From Tetracladium setigerum (lineage: Eukaryota; Ascomycota; Leotiomycetes; Helotiales), in the NCBI GenBank assembly GCA_031472005.1, contig PZJY01000006.1:372001-436000 (forward strand): 64,000 nucleotides of DNA, written 5' to 3'. Positions 9,776 to 21,633 of the stretch are shown here, one piece after another; position 1 is the first letter of the stretch, and every line of letters starts with the position of its first letter. Below the pieces are notes generated by a model, which saw nothing but the letters and a program-made list of their open reading frames with translations, was not told the DNA's origin and ran no database searches. The translations under genes were made by a program, and so were the position numbers.

Positions 9776-10980
9776 ATGACCACCGATTACAAGTTCGAGG
9801 GCTGGTTAGGTTTGGACAAGGAGTCCATCAAGGGCCAGATGGTTTGGCAAGAATATGAGCCCAAAACTTGGACCGAGGATGATATTGATATTAAAATCAC
9901 TCACTGTGGTGTGTGCGCTTCGGATCTCCATACAATTAGGAGCGGATGGGTCAGTAGTCCTATCCTGCTTGATATAATATGTTATATTAAAAACTAATTG
10001 TCAAACTAGGGACCTACTATGTACCCCGTGTGTGTGGGTCACGAAGTTGCGGGCACAGTTGTGAGGCTCGGCAAGAACGTGAAGCACCTCAAAATCGGCG
10101 ACCGTTGCGGAGTCGGCGCACAATCGTCGTCGTGCATGGACTGTGAAGAATGCAGTGAAGGAACGCCCCAGTATTGCTCAAAGGGCAACGTCGGTACTTA
10201 TAACGGGAAGTACCCCGACGGTTCAAAATCGTATGGCGGTTACGCGAATTACTGTCGAGCGCCAGGTGCTTTTGCCGTCAAAATTCCTGATGCTTTGACG
10301 ACAGCTGAAGCAGCTCCTATGCTCTGTGGTGGAGTCACTGTCTGGAACCCACTCGTCAACGGCGGCGCTGGACCAGGTAAGCGGGTTGGTATTGTTGGCC
10401 TCGGTGGACTTGGTCACTTTGGAGTCTTGTTTGCGAAGGCGTTGGGTTGCAAAGAGGTCGTTGTCATCTCTCGTACGGACAGCAAAAAGGAAGATGCCAC
10501 GAAGATGGGTGCCGACAGATTCATCGCTACTGAAGAGGCTGGTTGGAACAAGAAACATGCGCGCAGTTTGGATCTTATCGTTTGCACCGTCTCCAGCCCT
10601 AAGATGCCCATCTCGGAGTATCTGCAGCTGTTGAGGACACATGGAGAATTCATCCAGGTATGTTTATAAACCCTTTCCAAAGCGATTGAAAGCGTGGTAG
10701 ACTTACAATTCAACAGGTTGGCGCTCCGGAGGACAAAATCCCAGCTTTCAATGTATTCTCGCTCATCACCAAGGGAGCAAAGATGGGTGGTAGTGGCATT
10801 GGGGCCCCAGCCGATATCCAAAAGATGTTGGATTTCGCCGCCGAGAAGAAGGTCCATTCGTGGATTCAAGAACGTCCTATGAAGGACGCAAACTCAGTGA
10901 TCGTAGACATGGATGCAGGAAAGGCAAGATATCGCTATGTGCTTGTGAATGAGAAGCATGTTGCAGAGTTGAACGCATGA
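9776..10980 (+). CDS. Zinc-dependent NADP(H) alcohol dehydrogenase (CAD/ADH6 type)
   Basis: Three exons, 9776-9949, 10010-10657 and 10717-10980, give 361 residues. The N-terminal GroES-like domain has the catalytic-zinc motifs CGVCASD and GHEVAGT. The structural-zinc cluster is CMDCEEC...YC. The Rossmann domain carries GLGGLGHFG, and the next strand ends VVVISRTDSKK, where Ser/Arg after the strand favours NADP(H). This is the cinnamyl-alcohol dehydrogenase/yeast Adh6-Adh7 branch, which reduces a wide range of aldehydes, so a detoxification or fusel-alcohol role is likely. The frame is open upstream to an ATG at 9665, but that lies directly after the TATA box. Both introns are 59-60 nt with standard ends. 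Confidence 0.93.
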
Positions 10981-11723
10981 GAGTTGCTCAATAGAAACGA
11001 AATTTAGTTTTGGAACAGCAATAAATAACAAAACAATACTTCCAAAGTTTTACCCACACTTCATAAATTCGATGAAATTGACAGATAAACTATGATTTCT
11101 CTGCTTGAGCGACACTTGTCCTCCAGAAATAGAGCCTTCGTCGGTTGACGGCTTGGTTTGCGGCTAACTACAGCCCACAGGGAAGATAACATAAGAGAGC
11201 TTGCTATGTAGAAGGGTTAGCGAAATGTAACAATATACACTCCCTAGACAATTTCGACAGCCATGCCAAAGAGTAGTCGAGGCAAAGGTGATTGAATTTT
11301 CGAAGGAAAAGTTTACCAATCTTGAATTCAGGAAGACGTTGAAGTCGGGTAGAAGTGAGATGTAAATGCTTATTGATCTCGTCACGTGAACACAAGCAGC
11401 TAGCTGGATACGGCTAGGCCTCCCGACAGCTGCGAAACAAAGATTCGGCCTCTGGACGAGGCGGCTGGCCAAAATATCCAGCATCACGTCCTCCTGACAT
11501 CAACGATCAGACTCGACGAATTGTTTCCCGATCAGCAGCTGAGAAGGAGACCTCTGTTTCTTTAATGATCTTGGTTATTTATTAGTAGGCGCCCCCCTAA
11601 GGCTCTGGCAGACGCGATTATCCTCCAACCCCTTTGAAGGCGACAACTGTTTACCTTTGCGCCAACACCAAAACCTCCCTCGAAAAATCCTCGCCAACCT
11701 CCAGTAAATCTACGACCGACATC
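10981..11723. other. Intergenic region / RPB2 promoter with a CACGTG site
   Basis: No coding sequence is seen. A perfect palindrome TCACGTGA (bHLH-type E-box) is at 11382-11389, about 335 bp upstream of the RPB2 ATG. Confidence 0.5.
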
Positions 11724-14700
11724 ATGGCGGAATATGAAGAAGAATACGAGTACGATGGCTATGAGGAGGAGGAAGTAGGAATCACGGCGGAGGACTGCTG
11801 GACGGTTATTTCTTCGTTCTTCGAGTCCAAGGGATTGGTGTCTCAACAGCTTGACTCGTTCGACGAGTTCGTGATGACTACCATGCAAGAGCTTGTGGAA
11901 GAGAATAACCATCTCATTTTGGATCAGAACAATCCGGCTTCCATGGATGACGATACTATTGCGGCGCGCCGATATGAAATCAACTTTGGCACGATTCTCC
12001 TTTCCCGACCCGCGATGACAGAAGGCGATGGCACAACCAGCATGATGCTGCCGCAGGAAGCTCGTTTGCGAAACTTGACATATTCCAGTCCTCTTTACAT
12101 CGAAATGTCCTACAGCGTAACAAAGGCCGTGGAGCGCCCCGTTCCTCTACACGAGATGAATGATGAGCAGCAGCAGGAGATGAAGGATACCGGAGAGCAC
12201 CCAACGCGTTTGGTGTGGGAGGCAGATGGACTCCAGTCTGGTGAAGGTTCAAAGGAAGAGCCAGCGAGGATTTTCATTGGAAAGATTCCTATCATGCTGA
12301 AGTCGAAATACTGCATCTTGAAGGATCTTGACGAGGACGATCTCTACGCGTGGAACGAGTGCCCATACGATCAAGGAGGTTATTTCATTATCAACGGAAG
12401 TGAGAAGGTTTTGATCGCCCAGGAGCGCAGTGCTGCCAATATCGTGCAAGTCTTCAAGAAGCCGCTTCCAAGTCCAACACCATATATTGCCGAGATTCGA
12501 AGTGCGCTGGAGAAGGGTTCTCGTTTGATCTCGTCCATGAGCATCAAGCTGTTTGCCAAGGGTGACGGAAATCGTGGAGGATTCGGTCAAACCATCAAAT
12601 CCACCCTCCCGTACATCAAGTCCGACGTTCCCATCGCAGTGGTTTTCCGTGCTCTAGGAGTTGTCTCTGATGAAGACATCCTGAATCACATCTGCTACGA
12701 TCGCACAGACACACAAATGCTGGAGATGTTGAAGCCGTGTATCGAGGAGGCCTTTGTCATCCAAGACCGAGAGGTTGCGCTTGATTATATCGGCAGGAGA
12801 GGAACGAGTACAACCATGACACGCGATAAGCGTGTAAAATATGCCCGGGATATCATGCAAAAAGAGCTACTACCTCATATTTCGCAAAAGGAGGGAAGCG
12901 AGACGCGGAAGGCGTTCTTCTTGGGTTACATGGTCCACAAAATGCTGCAATGTGCCCTCGGGCGTCGTGAGACAGATGATCGTGATCATTTCGGAAAGAA
13001 ACGTTTGGATCTGGCTGGTCCTCTGCTTGCCAAGCTATTCCGTGGTCTTTACAAAAGATTGACTGGTGAAGTTTTCAAGCATTTGCAGCGCTGCGTGGAG
13101 TCTGGTCGTGAATTCAACATGACTATTGGTATCAAGTCAACGACCATTACTAATGGTCTCAAGTACTCGTTGGCTACCGGAAATTGGGGTGACCAAAAGA
13201 AGGCTGCCCAATCTACAGCCGGTGTCTCTCAGGTCTTGAACAGATACACCTTTGCCTCGACACTCTCCCATTTACGTCGAACAAATACCCCTATTGGTCG
13301 TGATGGAAAGATTGCCAAACCCAGACAACTTCATAATACTCATTGGGGTTTGGTTTGTCCTGCCGAGACGCCCGAGGGACAAGCTTGTGGTTTGGTCAAG
13401 AATCTGGCCTTGATGTGTTATGTCACAGTCGGAACGCCCAGTGACCCCATCATCGAGTTCATGATTCAACGAAACATGGAAGTCCTAGAAGAATACGAGC
13501 CTCTGCGTTCGCCGAATGCTACCAAGGTATTTGTGAATGGTGTTTGGGTCGGAGTTCACAGAGATCCAGCGCATTTGGTTCAAACTGTTCAAGATCTTCG
13601 ACGAGGTCATTTGATTTCTCACGAAGTCTCATTGATTAGAGATATTCGAGACCGAGAGTTCAAGATCTTTACGGATGCTGGCCGAGTCTGCAGACCTCTG
13701 TTCGTCGTTGACAACAATCCCATCAGCAGCAACAAAGGAAATCTGGTGCTGAACAAGACTCATATTCGAAGACTGGAAGATGATATTGCGATGCCCGCGA
13801 ACATGGATGCCGAGACTCGACTTGCAAACGGATTCTGTGGATTCCAAGGTTTGATCGACGAGGGTGTTGTCGAATATGTCGATGCCGAAGAAGAGGAAAC
13901 TGCCATGATCGTCATGACCCCTGACGACTTGGATATTTCACGACAGTTGCAAGCTGGAATGACTTTGGCTCCAGATGAGAGTGGGGATATGAACAAGCGA
14001 GTGAAAGCTCCAATGAAGCCAACAGCACATGTCTGGACTCATTGTGAAATTCACCCAAGTATGATTCTGGGAATTTGCGCTAGCATCATTCCCTTCCCGG
14101 ATCATAACCAGGTAAGATTATTGTTGTTTGTAATTTATAAGTTATTGACAGAGTTTAGTCTCCTCGTAATACCTACCAATCTGCCATGGGTAAGCAAGCC
14201 ATGGGAGTGTTCCTCACAAACTTCAATCAGCGCATGGACACAATGGCAAACATTCTTTATTACCCCCAGAAGCCCCTCGCTACAACACGTTCCATGGAAT
14301 TCTTGAAGTTCCGAGAACTTCCAGCCGGACAGAACGCCATCGTCGCAATTGCTTGTTATTCTGGATACAATCAAGAAGATTCCGTCATCATGAACCAGAG
14401 TAGTATTGATCGTGGTCTATTCCGTAGTTTGTTCTACCGTGCGTACGTCGATCAAGAGAAGAGAATTGGCATCAACGTGGTCGAGCAATTTGAGAAACCT
14501 TTCCGATCAGATACTTTGAGGCTGAAGCACGGAACTTATGACAAGCTTGATGATGATGGAATTGTCGCACCGGGTGTTCGTGTTTCAGGAGAGGACATTA
14601 TTATTGGCAAGACTGCCCCTATCGCTCCCGATAACGAAGAACTTGGTCAGCGCACAAAGGCTCACGTCAAGCGAGATGCTTCTACTCCTCTTCGAAGTAC

Positions 14701-15595
14701 CGAGAATGGTATCGTTGATCAGGTTCTCATCACCACCAACGCCGAAGGTCTCCGCTTTGTCAAGGTCCGAATGCGAACTACCAAGATTCCCAAATTGGTG
14801 ACAAATTTGCTTCTCGTCACGGACAGAAGGGTACTATTGGTATCACCTATCGTCAAGAGGACATGCCATTCACCGTTCAAGGCACTGTTCCAGATTTGAT
14901 CATCAATCCTCACGCTATTCCGTCTCGTATGACAATTGCACATTTGATCGAGTGTCAGTTGAGTAAGGTTTCCACGCTGCGAGGTTTGGAGGGTGATGCT
15001 ACACCTTTCACTGAAGTCACAGTCGACTCCGTATCCAAGCTTCTTCGAGACCACGGTTACCAATCTCGTGGGTTCGAGGTCATGTATCACGGCCATACTG
15101 GGCGCAAGATGATGGCCCAAGTCTTCTTGGGACCAACTTATTACCAACGTCTCCGTCACATGGTCGACGACAAGATCCATGCCCGTGCCAGAGGTCCAGT
15201 GCAGATTTTGACGAGACAGCCAGTGGAGGGTCGTGCTAGAGATGGTGGTCTTCGTTTCGGTGAAATGGAACGTGATTGCATGATTTCTCATGGAGCAAGT
15301 GCTTTCTTGAAGGAGAGATTGTTTGAAGTTTCGGATGCTTTCAGAGTCCACGTTTGTGACATTTGTGGACTGATGACTCCGATTGCGTAAGTCTTTTGTT
15401 TTTCTTGTCTGGATACTGCTGACCATGTATAGTAAACTCTCGACTCAGTCCTTCGAATGCAGACCTTGCAAGAACAAGACCAAGATCTCCCAGATTCATA
15501 TTCCATATGCCGCCAAACTTTTATTCCAAGAGTTGGCAGCTATGAATATTGCATCCAGAATGTTTACCACCCGATCCGGAATCTCAGTCCGTTGA
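11724..15595 (+). CDS. RPB2: RNA polymerase II second-largest subunit, with a 1-base break
   Basis: Exons 11724-14111, 14159-15386 and 15433-15595 encode the Pol II subunit that forms half of the active-site cleft. Recognisable blocks include the acidic N-terminus, GYFIINGSEKVLIAQE, the hybrid-binding HWGLVCPAETPEGQACGL, SPRNTYQSAMGKQAMG at the start of exon 2, and GLRFGEMERDCM. The C-terminal zinc site is split by intron 2 (CDICG in exon 2, CRPCK in exon 3). The frame breaks at 14792-14794, where CCCAAATTGG replaces the expected CCC-AAR-ATT-GGT of the IPQIGDKF block. One extra A restores the whole C-terminal third and the phase of the last intron, giving about 1259 residues (yeast 1224). An essential single-copy gene is unlikely to be broken, so an assembly error is preferred. 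The ATG at 11724 is chosen over an in-frame ATG at 11634 because family members start near the acidic stretch. Confidence 0.95.
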
Positions 15596-16242
15596 TCAGG
15601 CGGAGAGGCAAAAGCAGGTGTAAGATTGTACTACGGTAATATGGCCTAGGCGAAGCGTTGAACTTATTTCCACACCAAAAAAACTTTGCATACCATTGGC
15701 GTTTGGGGAGGGAGCAAAGATTGAGACTGCCATACATGCCAAAGACTGCTACTTTTGATTTTCAGTTCTTGATGGCATGCGTATTCAATTGGGGGTTTAG
15801 GGGGAGCGAGCGAGAAATAAAATATGGTTGGGTTATTTCGCTTTGTATGTATGTATGGGGGTGGGGAAGAGGAGCTTGGGGATGTATTATATCTAGATTT
15901 CTCGCAGTTGATGATAATGGAGAGGATGAAGCCATGAACAAGCTTATTATGCTGTGCGGTGAGGTCGTTGAAATAGTTGTGATTTGTCTTGAGTTGTCTC
16001 CCAAACGCCACCAATGCCGAAGCCCCAGGCCAATATACAGTAATTTTAGCATATACACGTACTCATACATCGTCAAGAAATTCTTGTACAGTACCCCATG
16101 TTTTACATCCTTCCCCAATCGCTATCAAACCTGCGAGAGATTCCTCCTCGGAGCAAGAAAGCCTCTTGAATCAATCGTACGTACGTCCTGCCACCCAGAC
16201 CACAACCATTTCCCATTCCCATGACACTTTCCTTATACCTCC
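15596..16242. other. Intergenic region between convergent RPB2 and PET117
   Basis: Contains the 3' UTRs of two convergent genes. A 188-codon open frame at 15658-16224 shows no domain and low-complexity translation, and is not taken as a gene. Confidence 0.45.
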
Positions 16243-16605
16243 CTAACTTCCGCCACCACCACCACCATCCCTCACAGTCTGCACCTTCTTATACTCCTCC
16301 TCCAAGGCCTTTTGCATCTCAAAATCTAGTTGGCGCTCTTTCTTGATCTGTTGCTGCTGCATATCGCGAATGACACCTGCATGCATGGCCTGTTCCGTTC
16401 CATGGTTAGTTATTTGTGTCATATGGAATACGGATGGGTTGTAAAAGGAAGAGCGAATCGAAATTGGCAATATGGGGGGAGAATAGAAGTAAAGGAAGAG
16501 GGCAAATACAGCTTTCTCTGCAGATTGCGTATGGTGCACGAATATAACAGTCGTAACAGCAAAGAGGGACGTCGCCGCGAGGGTAAGTTTAGAGGCTCGG
16601 GACAT
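16243..16605 (-). CDS. PET117: Cytochrome c oxidase assembly protein PET117
   Basis: Two exons, 16605-16510 and 16389-16243, encode 80 residues. Exon 1 supplies a short N-terminal membrane/targeting segment (MSRASKLTLAATSLFAV) ending ...QSAEKA. Exon 2 continues AMHAGVIRDMQQQQIKKERQ with a charged helix and the EEEYKKVQTV ending typical of the family, plus a poly-glycine tail. PET117 is a small inner-membrane factor needed for haem A synthase/Cox assembly in mitochondria. The 120-nt intron has GTATTT, an ATAACTAAC branch site and an AACAG acceptor. It is a multiple of three and free of stops, so an unspliced message would still be translatable, with a 40-residue insert. Confidence 0.88.
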   Translation of the reverse strand: MSRASKLTLAATSLFAVTTVIFVHHTQSAEKAVFALFLYFYSPPILPISIRSSFYNPSVFHMTQITNHGTEQAMHAGVIRDMQQQQIKKERQLDFEMQKALEEEYKKVQTVRDGGGGGGS

Positions 16606-16969
16606 GATTGGGAAAGAAAGCCTTCTTACGGCTTTCGAAGACCTTTGAAGAAGTTAGATAGGTAGTATTAATTGCGCGGTGCCATGATCAATTGACGATG
16701 TGATGTACAAAAATCAAAATCGAAAGTCGTCTGTTCTCTCTTAAAGTTCCAGACAAAACGGAAGTTGTTGCTGGCTGACTAGCAGGGGTCCAAAGCTCCC
16801 GTCCATCCCAAGCTGCGTGCTGCTACCCTCCCATCATGGACAACCTGCAGCTATCACCACCACCACCACTACCCGATAACGAACAGCTCTTCTCCCAACC
16901 TCCTCTCCCCTACACTCGACCATTATCCACAACCAGCTCCTAGGGGTTCGGAAATAGAAGATCTGCAAG

Positions 16970-17737
16970 ATGGTATGTTTGCGCTCCAATTGAATTGCTG
17001 CGGGCGGGCTTTGGTGAGGGGAGGAGCTGCGATTGCGCGTATTTGATTCTCAAGTTGGACAGGACAGAAGCTAACAGGGTGTGCTATTACAGTCGGCTCA
17101 AAACTCGAAGGGGATTCAGACGCTGCTTGATGTGAGTTTGGATGCTTGGTGTCTGTTGGTGTGTGAGTGAGAGAGCGGGGGATGCTGACGATGGGGAATG
17201 TAGGCCGAGAAAGAGGCTCAGAAGATTGTGCAGAGAGGTGAGTGGTTCTTGACGCTTGGCTGGGGGAATTATTGGAATATTATGCTAATATTTTTTGTGT
17301 CTCTAGCAAGAGAATGTACGTATAGCTCTTGGAAAAGAGGAAGTGACTACGAATTCGAGCTGATGGGGTATCACAGACCGGACAAAGCGTGTGAAGGAGG
17401 CCAGAGACGAGGCCAAGAAGGAAGTCGATGCGTATAAGAAGGAGAAGGATGAGGAGTTCAAGAAATACGAGGCTGAGGTACGTCCGCATTTACACTGCCT
17501 GGAATAATGACTAGGCTAGAGTTGCGAAGTTAGGATTTGATACTGATAACCTGGGAACAACAGCACAACAGTGGAAACAAGAAGGCCGAATCCGATGCAA
17601 ACAAGGATGCGGAGGCACAAGTGAAGGCTATTGCGCAGGCTGGTAGTAAGGGTCAAGATAAGGTTGTGGCGGATTTGTTGAAGGCGGTCTTTGATGTCAA
17701 GCCAATTGTTCCTGAAAGGATTGAGGCTCCTCAATAG
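16970..17737 (+). CDS. VMA10: V-type proton ATPase subunit G
   Basis: Six exons: 16970-16972, 17093-17131, 17204-17237, 17307-17315, 17377-17477 and 17564-17737, giving 119 residues. The first exon is the ATG alone and the fourth is a 9-nt microexon. Phases agree throughout. The protein starts MSAQNSKGIQTLLDAEKEAQ and continues as the charged coiled coil with KIVQRAREYRTKRVKEARDEA typical of subunit G, the peripheral-stalk partner of subunit E in the V1 sector that acidifies the vacuole. Length and start match fungal orthologs (~114-120). Confidence 0.92.
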
Positions 17738-18163
17738 AAGGCATTAGTTTGGAGATGCCTGGGAATTGATGTGTGAAGGAGGATTGTGGACTTGGTAAAG
17801 AGTTGGGGCATGGCTGTTGTGAGGACGGGAGCTGTGTATAGACTTCTTGGTAGCTTTGCAATTCTTACATGAAGATATCCAATGCTGGTGGACGCAACAC
17901 TTTTATTTTGGTAACGGATGCCCGTTATTTCAAGTTTAACATTTTTAAATGTAAATGTTTCCCTTCAGCGACCGAATTAAGAGTTTACAATAACGAAAAT
18001 TGGTGTAAAAGACTTGATAGAGCCAAAGTCACATGTATCGTGAACTTACCCTTCCACCAAAACATCGACGTCACTGACCATTTCCCACGAAACGCACCAC
18101 CCACTTCCTCCTCCTTTACAATGGCATCTCCCCATCAACATCCCAAACTCCAATGTTCGCGAA
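17738..18163. other. Intergenic region, VMA10 3' UTR and lipase promoter
   Basis: No separate gene is seen. A frame open from 17869 overlaps the lipase start in another frame and has no support. Confidence 0.4.
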
Positions 18164-19491
18164 ATGCTACGTCAATTATCTCGTTCCGCTTTGCGGGCGA
18201 GACTTCTCGTCCCCCGCAATGCGCCCTTGCGACCTCAATATCTCATATGGCCAGCCAGCATGGCCACCGCAGACCTAGGATCACAATTATCAATATGTCC
18301 CCACTGCCATCGTAGACAAAAATCAACAATCAATACACAGAGGATAAAAGACGAGAATACAACTTCGGCTCAAATTGGGAAGGGGAAGGAGAAAGGGGAT
18401 GTGGGAAGGGAGATTGACAAGAATAAGATTGCGAAGAAGAATGGAACAGATGGAGATGATCCTCGAGTCTCTGACTTGGGAAGGGCAATCGAGGATGATT
18501 TCAGGTTGATCAAGGAGAAATATGGTCTGCCAACCTTTACATTTCCCAGCAGTTCAATGTACTGTGCTTCAGAGCAAGGTCACTGACTGACCACAGCAAC
18601 TCCAAAAAACCCCATCGTCCTCGCCCACGGCCTCATGGGCTTCAATGAACTCCGCCTCGCAGGCAGCTATTTCCCCGGCGTTCAATACTGGCGCGGCATT
18701 ACGGAAGCCTTGATTGCGAACGGCAACGAAGTCATAATCGCCCAAGTCCCTCCCTCGGCCTCCATCGAAGACCGCGCTCTCAAATTAGGCCAATGCATAG
18801 CGGAAAAGGCTGCCGGAAAGAAAGTGAACATCATCGCCCACTCCATGGGTGGTCTAGATGCACGCTATATGATTTCAAGATTGAAACCTGAGAATGTAGA
18901 TGTTTTGAGCTTGACGACGATCTCGAGTCCTCATGAGGGAAGCGCTTTTGCGGATTTCGTGATGGATTCGATAGGTCCTATATTCTCGCCCAAGTTCTGG
19001 AGAAGTCTGGATAGTATGGGCATCAGTACTGGTGCATTCGTACAGTTGACGCGGAAATACATGACGGAGGAATTCAATCCCAAAACACCGGATGATCCGA
19101 ACGTGCGCTATTTCAGCTATGGAGCGATGGTACAACCGAGTATCTTGAGTGCATTTCGGCAGCCAGGCAGGATTGTGTCAGCGCATGAGGGCGAGAACGA
19201 TGGGCTGGTTAGTGTGAAAAGTGCGAGGTGGGGAAGTTATAAGGGGACTTTGGTGGATGTGAGCCATCTTGATTTGATCAATTGGACGAATAGGTTGAAA
19301 TGGTGGTTTGGGAGAGCGACAGGGAATGAGAGGAAGTGAGTACTGCACCGATCTATCTTGCCGTCAATTCAGGCTCTTGTTGAATACTAGACAAGAGAGA
19401 TTTGGGAATTTATCACTGACGTGTTTGTAGATTCAACGCTATTGCGTTTTACCTCGACATAACGGATATGCTCGCTAAAGAGGGACTGTGA
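18164..19491 (+). CDS. Alpha/beta-hydrolase lipase, probably mitochondrial
   Basis: Exons 18164-18524, 18597-19335 and 19431-19491 encode 386 residues. The N-terminus (MLRQLSRSALRARLLVPRN) is rich in Arg and Ser without acids, as in a mitochondrial presequence. The hydrolase domain starts with PIVLAHGLMGFNELR (oxyanion-hole region). The nucleophile elbow is AHSMGG, with Ala in place of the usual first Gly of GxSxG. A catalytic Asp is likely in ENDGLVS and the His in DVSHLDLINW. This fits class-3/triacylglycerol lipases of fungi acting on acylglycerols or phospholipids. The first intron is 72 nt (GTCTGC donor, CACTGAC branch, CCACAG acceptor). The substrate is not determined by sequence. Confidence 0.85.
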
Positions 19492-19995
19492 ACACGACGT
19501 CCTCGGTTCATTCGCCAGATTATTTGCGGCTAGCTAGGACTGCGAGGCAGAAAAGGAGGGAGATGGAATGGAGGCGTGTGTATATTTTGATACCCCAATT
19601 GCAAGATGCATTGTATGATTAAAAGACAGCGCTGTATTAACAGATAGACCTCCAATACACAATATCGCCTACTCTTCGCTGAACTGCCCCCACAGCAAAA
19701 CAAAACCAAAAAAAGCTCCAAAAGTCCTCCTTCTCCAACACCAACTTAGTCCAACTCTACCCAAACCAACCATATCCTACCCGCCCTTTTCTCTGCAGCT
19801 TTATTACCTACCCCATTCTCTCTTTTCTCTTCTCTTCTCTTCATAACCTAAAGCCCCTTCACCTCAGCTTCTTTTTTCAGGAAACTAAACTCTTCTACTA
19901 ACCCCTCGCACTCAACAAGCGAATACCACAAGCGACACTTTCAATATCATCCAAACAATAGTGAGTAGACTATGTAACCAACGGCTACGAGTAAG
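19492..19995. other. Intergenic region with CT-rich leader
   Basis: The second half (about 19780-19960) is a long pyrimidine-rich then CA-rich tract (TCTCTTTTCTCTTCTC...) resembling the 5' leader of an expressed fungal transcript reading towards 19996. Confidence 0.45.
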
Positions 19996-20309
19996 ATGGT
20001 ATCGATGAAGGCTTCTACTTCGCTCGGAGACTCGTTAGGGCGTGCTGTGGGAAGCGTGGGGGGTGGTATAAGAGGAGGTATGCTAGCGGGAGGACTGGGA
20101 GGGGGTGTTGGTGGTAGCATTTTGTTGATGATTGATCGATGGGACGTGGGTAAGGTGGTTTATGGATGGTGGTTTGTGGATGGTGGCTTGTGGTTGGCGG
20201 GTATGTATGTATAAGTGTATTTGTGCTGGTAAGGTTTGTGGTATATTAATGAGGTTGATTTTGTGTAGGGCGAGAAAGAAAGAAGTTTAGGAGAAGTCTC
20301 GAAGGTTGA
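19996..20309 (+). CDS. Possible small glycine-rich membrane protein
   Basis: An ATG at 19996 follows a long CT/CA-rich leader. Exon 1 (19996-20149) encodes a Gly-rich hydrophobic stretch (GGGIRGGMLAGGLGGGVGG then SILLMI). A GTAAGG donor at 20150 joins an acceptor at 20268 (TTGTGTAG). Exon 2 (20269-20309) adds a basic tail (RERKKFRRSLEG) and a stop, for 64 residues. One hydrophobic segment followed by positive charges suggests a small membrane protein. No family is recognised. The alternative is a non-coding transcript. Confidence 0.35.
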
Positions 20310-20631
20310 CGAGGAAAGAATTGTAGGTGTCTGAATAGGTCGAGGGAGTCAGTGCAGGTACAGTACCATTCAAGCTATGATATTGTTCTTCTATGTTTTT
20401 GTTTTGTTTCTCGTTTCAAATTGGCTTTTGTCTCTCTGTGTCTCTGGCTCGCTCGTTCTTTCTTTCTTTAGTGTGTTTTCAAACTAGAAGATTTGTTTTA
20501 TAGTATATCCTTGTTTCACCAACATTTTTTAGGACACTGCTTTTCTTTTTATTCTCTTGTAGGAGTGAGCATTTCTAATGTGGTAAAGTAAACCACTTTC
20601 TCACATGCAACACCAACATCACCCGAACTCT

Positions 20632-20955
20632 TCACTTCCCTATCTCTTTCTCTTTCTCTCTTATCTCCTTCAACCTCAGATCTTCCAGTCCTTCTCTTTC
20701 TTCCTTCCTGCCCTTCTCCTCCTCCCCTTTAACCACTGCCAAAATTCCATCATGATCATAAAACCGCGACCCAAACAATGGCTCGTTATCATTATAGTCC
20801 AACTCCTGAATCCCCGCTCCATTCCTAGCCTCGTGAATATTAACCTTGATCCAGTAGCAAAAGAGAAACACTATTATCATGATTGCACCGGCTTTGAGGA
20901 TGTACTCAGGGACCATTGGTTGAGAAGGTGTGGTAGGTGGAGTTGGAGGTGACAT
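20632..20955 (-). CDS. Small single-pass membrane protein, unknown
   Basis: One exon of 107 residues. A Pro/Thr-rich N-terminus (MSPPTPPTTPSQPMVPE) leads to a clear transmembrane segment at about 20-42 (ILKAGAIMIIVFLFCYW), followed by a soluble region and a long Lys/Glu-rich tail (GEEEKGRKEEREGLEDL) likely to be helical. The ATG at 20955 is preceded by over 150 nt of CA-rich, G-poor sequence typical of fungal leaders (CCCAAGCCCCCAAAAGATG). No family is recognised. A second small membrane ORF in the same orientation lies 0.7 kb upstream. Confidence 0.5.
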   Translation of the reverse strand: MSPPTPPTTPSQPMVPEYILKAGAIMIIVFLFCYWIKVNIHEARNGAGIQELDYNDNEPLFGSRFYDHDGILAVVKGEEEKGRKEEREGLEDLRLKEIREKEKEIGK

Positions 20956-21633
20956 CTTTTGGGGGCTTGGGTTTTAGATGTGAGTTGAGTTGTGTGTGAG
21001 GTTTGGATTGGGAGATTGGAGTTTTGTTCGTAGATGGGTGGGGATAATTTTGGTGGACTGAGGGAGTCACGTAGGTAGTTGTGACTTTGGTGGAAGGTTG
21101 GGTAGTGGGAGCAAGGTGGGTTGAAGAAGCTGGTGTTTTTGGAGAGCAGAAGAGATTGATGGATGTATAAATAGGTCTAAAGACCAAGCAAGCGCTGTAC
21201 CTAGTGTCATCTGTCCGTTTCTTCCTTTATTTGTTTGCCTAACTACCTCTTTTTCCAGATTCTAGCATGTGTTTGCTTTTTCTTTTGCCTTTATCTTGTT
21301 TCTATGTTCTCGGAGCTATGTACCTTATCCTCAAACTCCTCTTTGTTTCACGTTTGCAATTACTGTCTTTAATATCACAATGTAGAAGAAACAGAGGCCA
21401 TATTTTATTCTTTCAAATTCCCTCTACAAATGACCTGCATCTCCCAGAACGACTTCGCAATCCATCAGTATCCAGGCCCACTGCTCTCTTCTTACCACTC
21501 TCCCAGGATCTGAATTCTAAAGTTCATCATCCGCCCTCCCTCCGAACTATCAGCCTAATGTGATCTCCAGCGATGAGTCCCCCGCCTCACTAGAGGTGGA
21601 ATTAGAGGCGGAGGTAGAAAGACAGACTTAAGC
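20956..21633. other. Leader / intergenic region between two small membrane ORFs
   Basis: 20956-21190 reads as a CA-rich leader of the gene ending at 20632. The rest has open frames on the plus strand (for example 21267-21563, hydrophobic) that lack leader or domain support. TATAAATAG on the plus strand at about 21167 has no obvious client. Confidence 0.35.

Noticed and set aside
14786..14800. Programmed frameshift in RPB2
   Set aside because: No X-XXY-YYZ slippery site in the zero frame. Similar -1 changes in unrelated genes point to sequencing error.
15658..16224. 188-codon ORF on the plus strand
   Set aside because: No domain or leader, and it lies in convergent 3' UTRs.
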